Source of the DNA: Lucinisca nassula
Lineage: Eukaryota; Mollusca; Bivalvia; Lucinida; Lucinidae
Assembly: GCA_963580285.1 (NCBI GenBank)
Contig: OY757010.1
Location: 224,025,234 to 224,089,233 of the forward strand
DNA: 64,000 nt
Direction: 5' to 3'
Shown: positions 62,404 through 64,000 of the stretch, piece after piece
How the letters are laid out: the number at the start of each line of letters is the position of its first letter
Numbering within the stretch: position 1 is the stretch's first letter
The notes under the pieces: model-generated
The model's input: only the letters and a program-made list of their open reading frames with translations
What the model was told of the DNA's origin: nothing
The model's database searches: none
Position numbers and translations under genes: made by a program

Positions 62404-62517
62404 GCAAACAAGAGGGGATATACTTGATTGTTCATTGCATTAACTTGTTAACCTGTCAGATAAGGGAATCTGGCAAACCTTTCTTTTCTCTAGTGCGCAA
62501 AGTGCGGTTTCTGTGAT

Positions 62518-62829
62518 TTGTTTTTGTTTGATTTGAGGTTTAACGTCCCCGTCAACACTGTAAAGGTCATTTTGGAGACGTTGCTTCCAATTTTGTGGGA
62601 CTTTTACCCGACATTGAGATGAAATGACATCTCAAGCCCTGTCGCCCAATGAAACCAATAGGGTTTATAAGCATGGACGGTCCGACACACACCGATTTGC
62701 CTGGGCAGGCTTAGATCCTTTAAGCAGTTTACCAGTACTCGTGTGTGGATCGGGTTCAGCTCTGCGTGGAAGCATCATGCAGCCCATATATTTCTTCAAG
62801 CTCCCGATGGGCGGGGGGGGGGGGGGGGG
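62518..62829 (-). mobile_element. SINE-4, full-length, 14-bp TSD
   Basis: Flanked by GCGGTTTCTGTGAT at 62504-62517 and 62830-62843. Inverted tail (GTTTTTGTTTGATTTGAGGT) on the left, 5' end on the right with a G-run of about 17 bases in the GCCC-rich start. Confidence 0.9.
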
Positions 62830-63084
62830 GCGGTTTCTGTGATGGAATATGATTTTCAAATGCGAAGTTTGCGACTCTCTGTTGTAGATTTTTCATGTTA
62901 ACCAACCTTAAAAAATGGTCTTTTGTAATTTGTCCTTCCTGTTACAGTAGACCAATTATAACAGGGTGATGAAAAGATGTTTAAGAGAGGCGATTCATCT
63001 GCTTTAAACTACACCATTATGAATAGACATCGGTGTGTCATTCTGTTGTCTTTTATATGTCTGCAGATAAGTTATAAGTCTGAT

Positions 63085-63175
63085 GGAAAATGTGATATTA
63101 TTCTTATCTTATACTTCAAACATAGGTTGTGGGTGCTCGATTTAACCGCCTCAATGGGTTCGGTCTAACAATAAG
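63085..63175. mobile_element. MITE-A/B centre fragment
   Basis: AAAATGTGATATTATTCTTA, CATAGGTTGTGGGTGCTCGA, TTTAACCGCCTCAATGGG. Confidence 0.5.
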
Positions 63176-63309
63176 TCATAACATATGAGCCCCGCCAAGC
63201 GAATTTGTGTCTTCGAGCATTCCGTCATGACAAATTTTTAACTGCGCATGCCCAGCCATTCAGAGGGGCCAGGGATATGGCTTTCTGTCTGAAGGTTCCT
63301 CTTGATTAA

Positions 63310-63427
63310 CTGCTTGTATGAGCGAGCAGCGAAGGTTCTGGCGAGACTGCGCGGATGCGCAGGCTCGCCTGAACCTTCGCTGCTCGCATAGGCGATAAGC
63401 ACCAAAATCGCTTGACGGGGCCCATAT
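63310..63427. repeat. Dispersed hairpin element, copy 2
   Basis: Arms 63322-63353 and 63356-63387. The right arm is identical to copy 1 (49451-49482), while the left arm has substitutions (TTCTGGCGAGACTGCGCGG). Flanks match copy 1 on both sides. Confidence 0.9.
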
Positions 63428-63469
63428 GTGTTGTAACGGTTATGGATAAATACAACTTCTACAGCCTTG

Positions 63470-63592
63470 CTGTAGGAGCCGGCTTTTTAGCGACGGGGTA
63501 GAGTGGTTGGCTTTTTCACGAAGTTAAGCAACCGAGAGTGCAGTTAATACCTGGATGGGTGACCTCGTTGCTTGACTTTTCGTGGACTACAG
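63470..63592 (+). ncRNA. 5S rRNA-like sequence (divergent pseudogene or 5S-derived SINE head)
   Basis: GAAGTTAAGCAAC (63520) and TGGATGGGTGACC (63552) match the two most conserved parts of the 5S internal promoter and sit 32 bp apart, the spacing I expect in animal 5S genes. CTGTAG (63470-63475) and CTACAG (63587-63592) can form a closing stem giving a 123-nt unit, near 5S length. The 5' third does not resemble 5S. T5 runs inside the unit would stop RNA polymerase III early, so a functional 5S gene is unlikely. Confidence 0.6.
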
Positions 63593-63599
63593 TGTAATG

Positions 63600-63690
63600 T
63601 GTATAAGAAGACTAATGTACACCCTGTAAACCCCAATTTTAGCTATATAAGGTGAGGTGGACAGGGTGTTCATCACATTGTCTAACTAAG
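63600..63690 (-). mobile_element. MITE-A right-arm fragment
   Basis: ATGTACACCCTGTAAACCCC, TTAGCTATATAAGGTGAGGT, GGACAGGGTGTTCATCACAT. Confidence 0.6.
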
Positions 63691-63767
63691 CTGAACCTCT
63701 TACGGTGTTTATAATTTGGGTCCAAGTACAACCTATGAAAGTGTTGCAGAAATGACATTTATGTTTG

Positions 63768-63976
63768 TTAACCCTTATCCTGCTGTTAACGACAACACCT
63801 ACCTTTTCAAACAGTGTAGATCCAGATCAGATGACCTCTGAATCCATCTGATCAGGATCTACACTGTGTGTCATTCAGTTTGCGAATTTGAATGAATAAA
63901 ATAAATCGAGTAATTTTATTGGTTGAAATATAAATGGGTGTGGTTAAATTAATTTATGCAGCGGGATAAGGGTTAA
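63768..63976. mobile_element. MITE-D copy, TTAA flanks
   Basis: Left TTAACCCTTATCCTGCTG, right AGCGGGATAAGGGTTAA. The hairpin CAGTGTAGATCCAGATCAGA, TGACCTCTGAATCCATC, TGATCAGGATCTACACTG resembles a shared MITE-C/D core. Confidence 0.85.
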
Positions 63977-63977
63977 T

Positions 63978-64000
63978 CATCACGTGAACAAGTCCGTGAA
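63978..64000 (+). mobile_element. MITE-A left end, cut by the window edge
   Basis: CATCACGTGAACAAGTCCGT followed by GAA, the exact left end of MITE-A. Confidence 0.8.

Overview
The window is eukaryotic nuclear DNA from an animal and looks molluscan, most likely a bivalve; a dreissenid-type heterodont bivalve is my best guess and is inference. The evidence is GT-AG introns, a low gene count, several tRNA-headed SINE families with target-site duplications, short palindromic DNA transposons, and long composite elements with internal tandem cores that resemble the bivalve 'pearl' type. I see no prokaryotic gene organisation, no rRNA operon, no CRISPR array and no intact canonical tRNA gene.

Only two host genes can be supported. 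The first is the 3' part of an unrecognised multi-exon gene on the plus strand. Its exons are 3425-3485, about 4067-4201, 8944-9171 and 12843-12972, followed by one of two phase-compatible terminal exons (14752-14833 or 18157-18259). The intron phases are mutually consistent. Its introns are packed with repeats: a composite element with ~145-bp units, a 33-bp array that grades into a 57-bp array, a ~53-bp array, and MITEs, one of which starts 10 bp inside a donor site. The second gene is represented by one signal-peptide first exon (53746-53824) with a TATA-like box upstream. A Tc1-like relic sits in the following intron, and no later exon was found.

Layout: 1-1941 is a 33-bp satellite. 1.9-18.3 kb is gene 1 with repeat-filled introns. 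17.4-24.4 kb holds nested SINEs and palindromic MITEs. 24.4-38.4 kb holds composite tandem-core elements, MITEs and SINEs. 38.56-45.0 kb is a 63-bp minisatellite of roughly 100 copies. 45-49.6 kb has MITEs, nested SINEs and a three-copy tandem repeat. 49.6-52.7 kb is a 5'-truncated L1/Tx1-like LINE with a 66-bp target duplication, inserted in a palindrome. 53.2-57.5 kb has the signal-peptide exon, the Tc1-like relic and a split LINE fragment. 57.5-64 kb has clustered MITEs, a 44-bp array, SINEs and a 5S-like sequence.

Repeat labels used below are local. SINE-1, -2, -3 and -5 have tRNA-like heads; SINE-4 has no tRNA-like head that I recognise. MITE-A and MITE-B share a central hairpin (CGTTAGAACCGCCTC and its complement) but have different ends. 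MITE-C and MITE-D share a central hairpin (CAGTG[T/C]AG..CC.GATCAGA) but have different ends. The main biological story is layered transposition, datable from nested insertions with clear target duplications, together with local expansion of at least seven unrelated tandem arrays.
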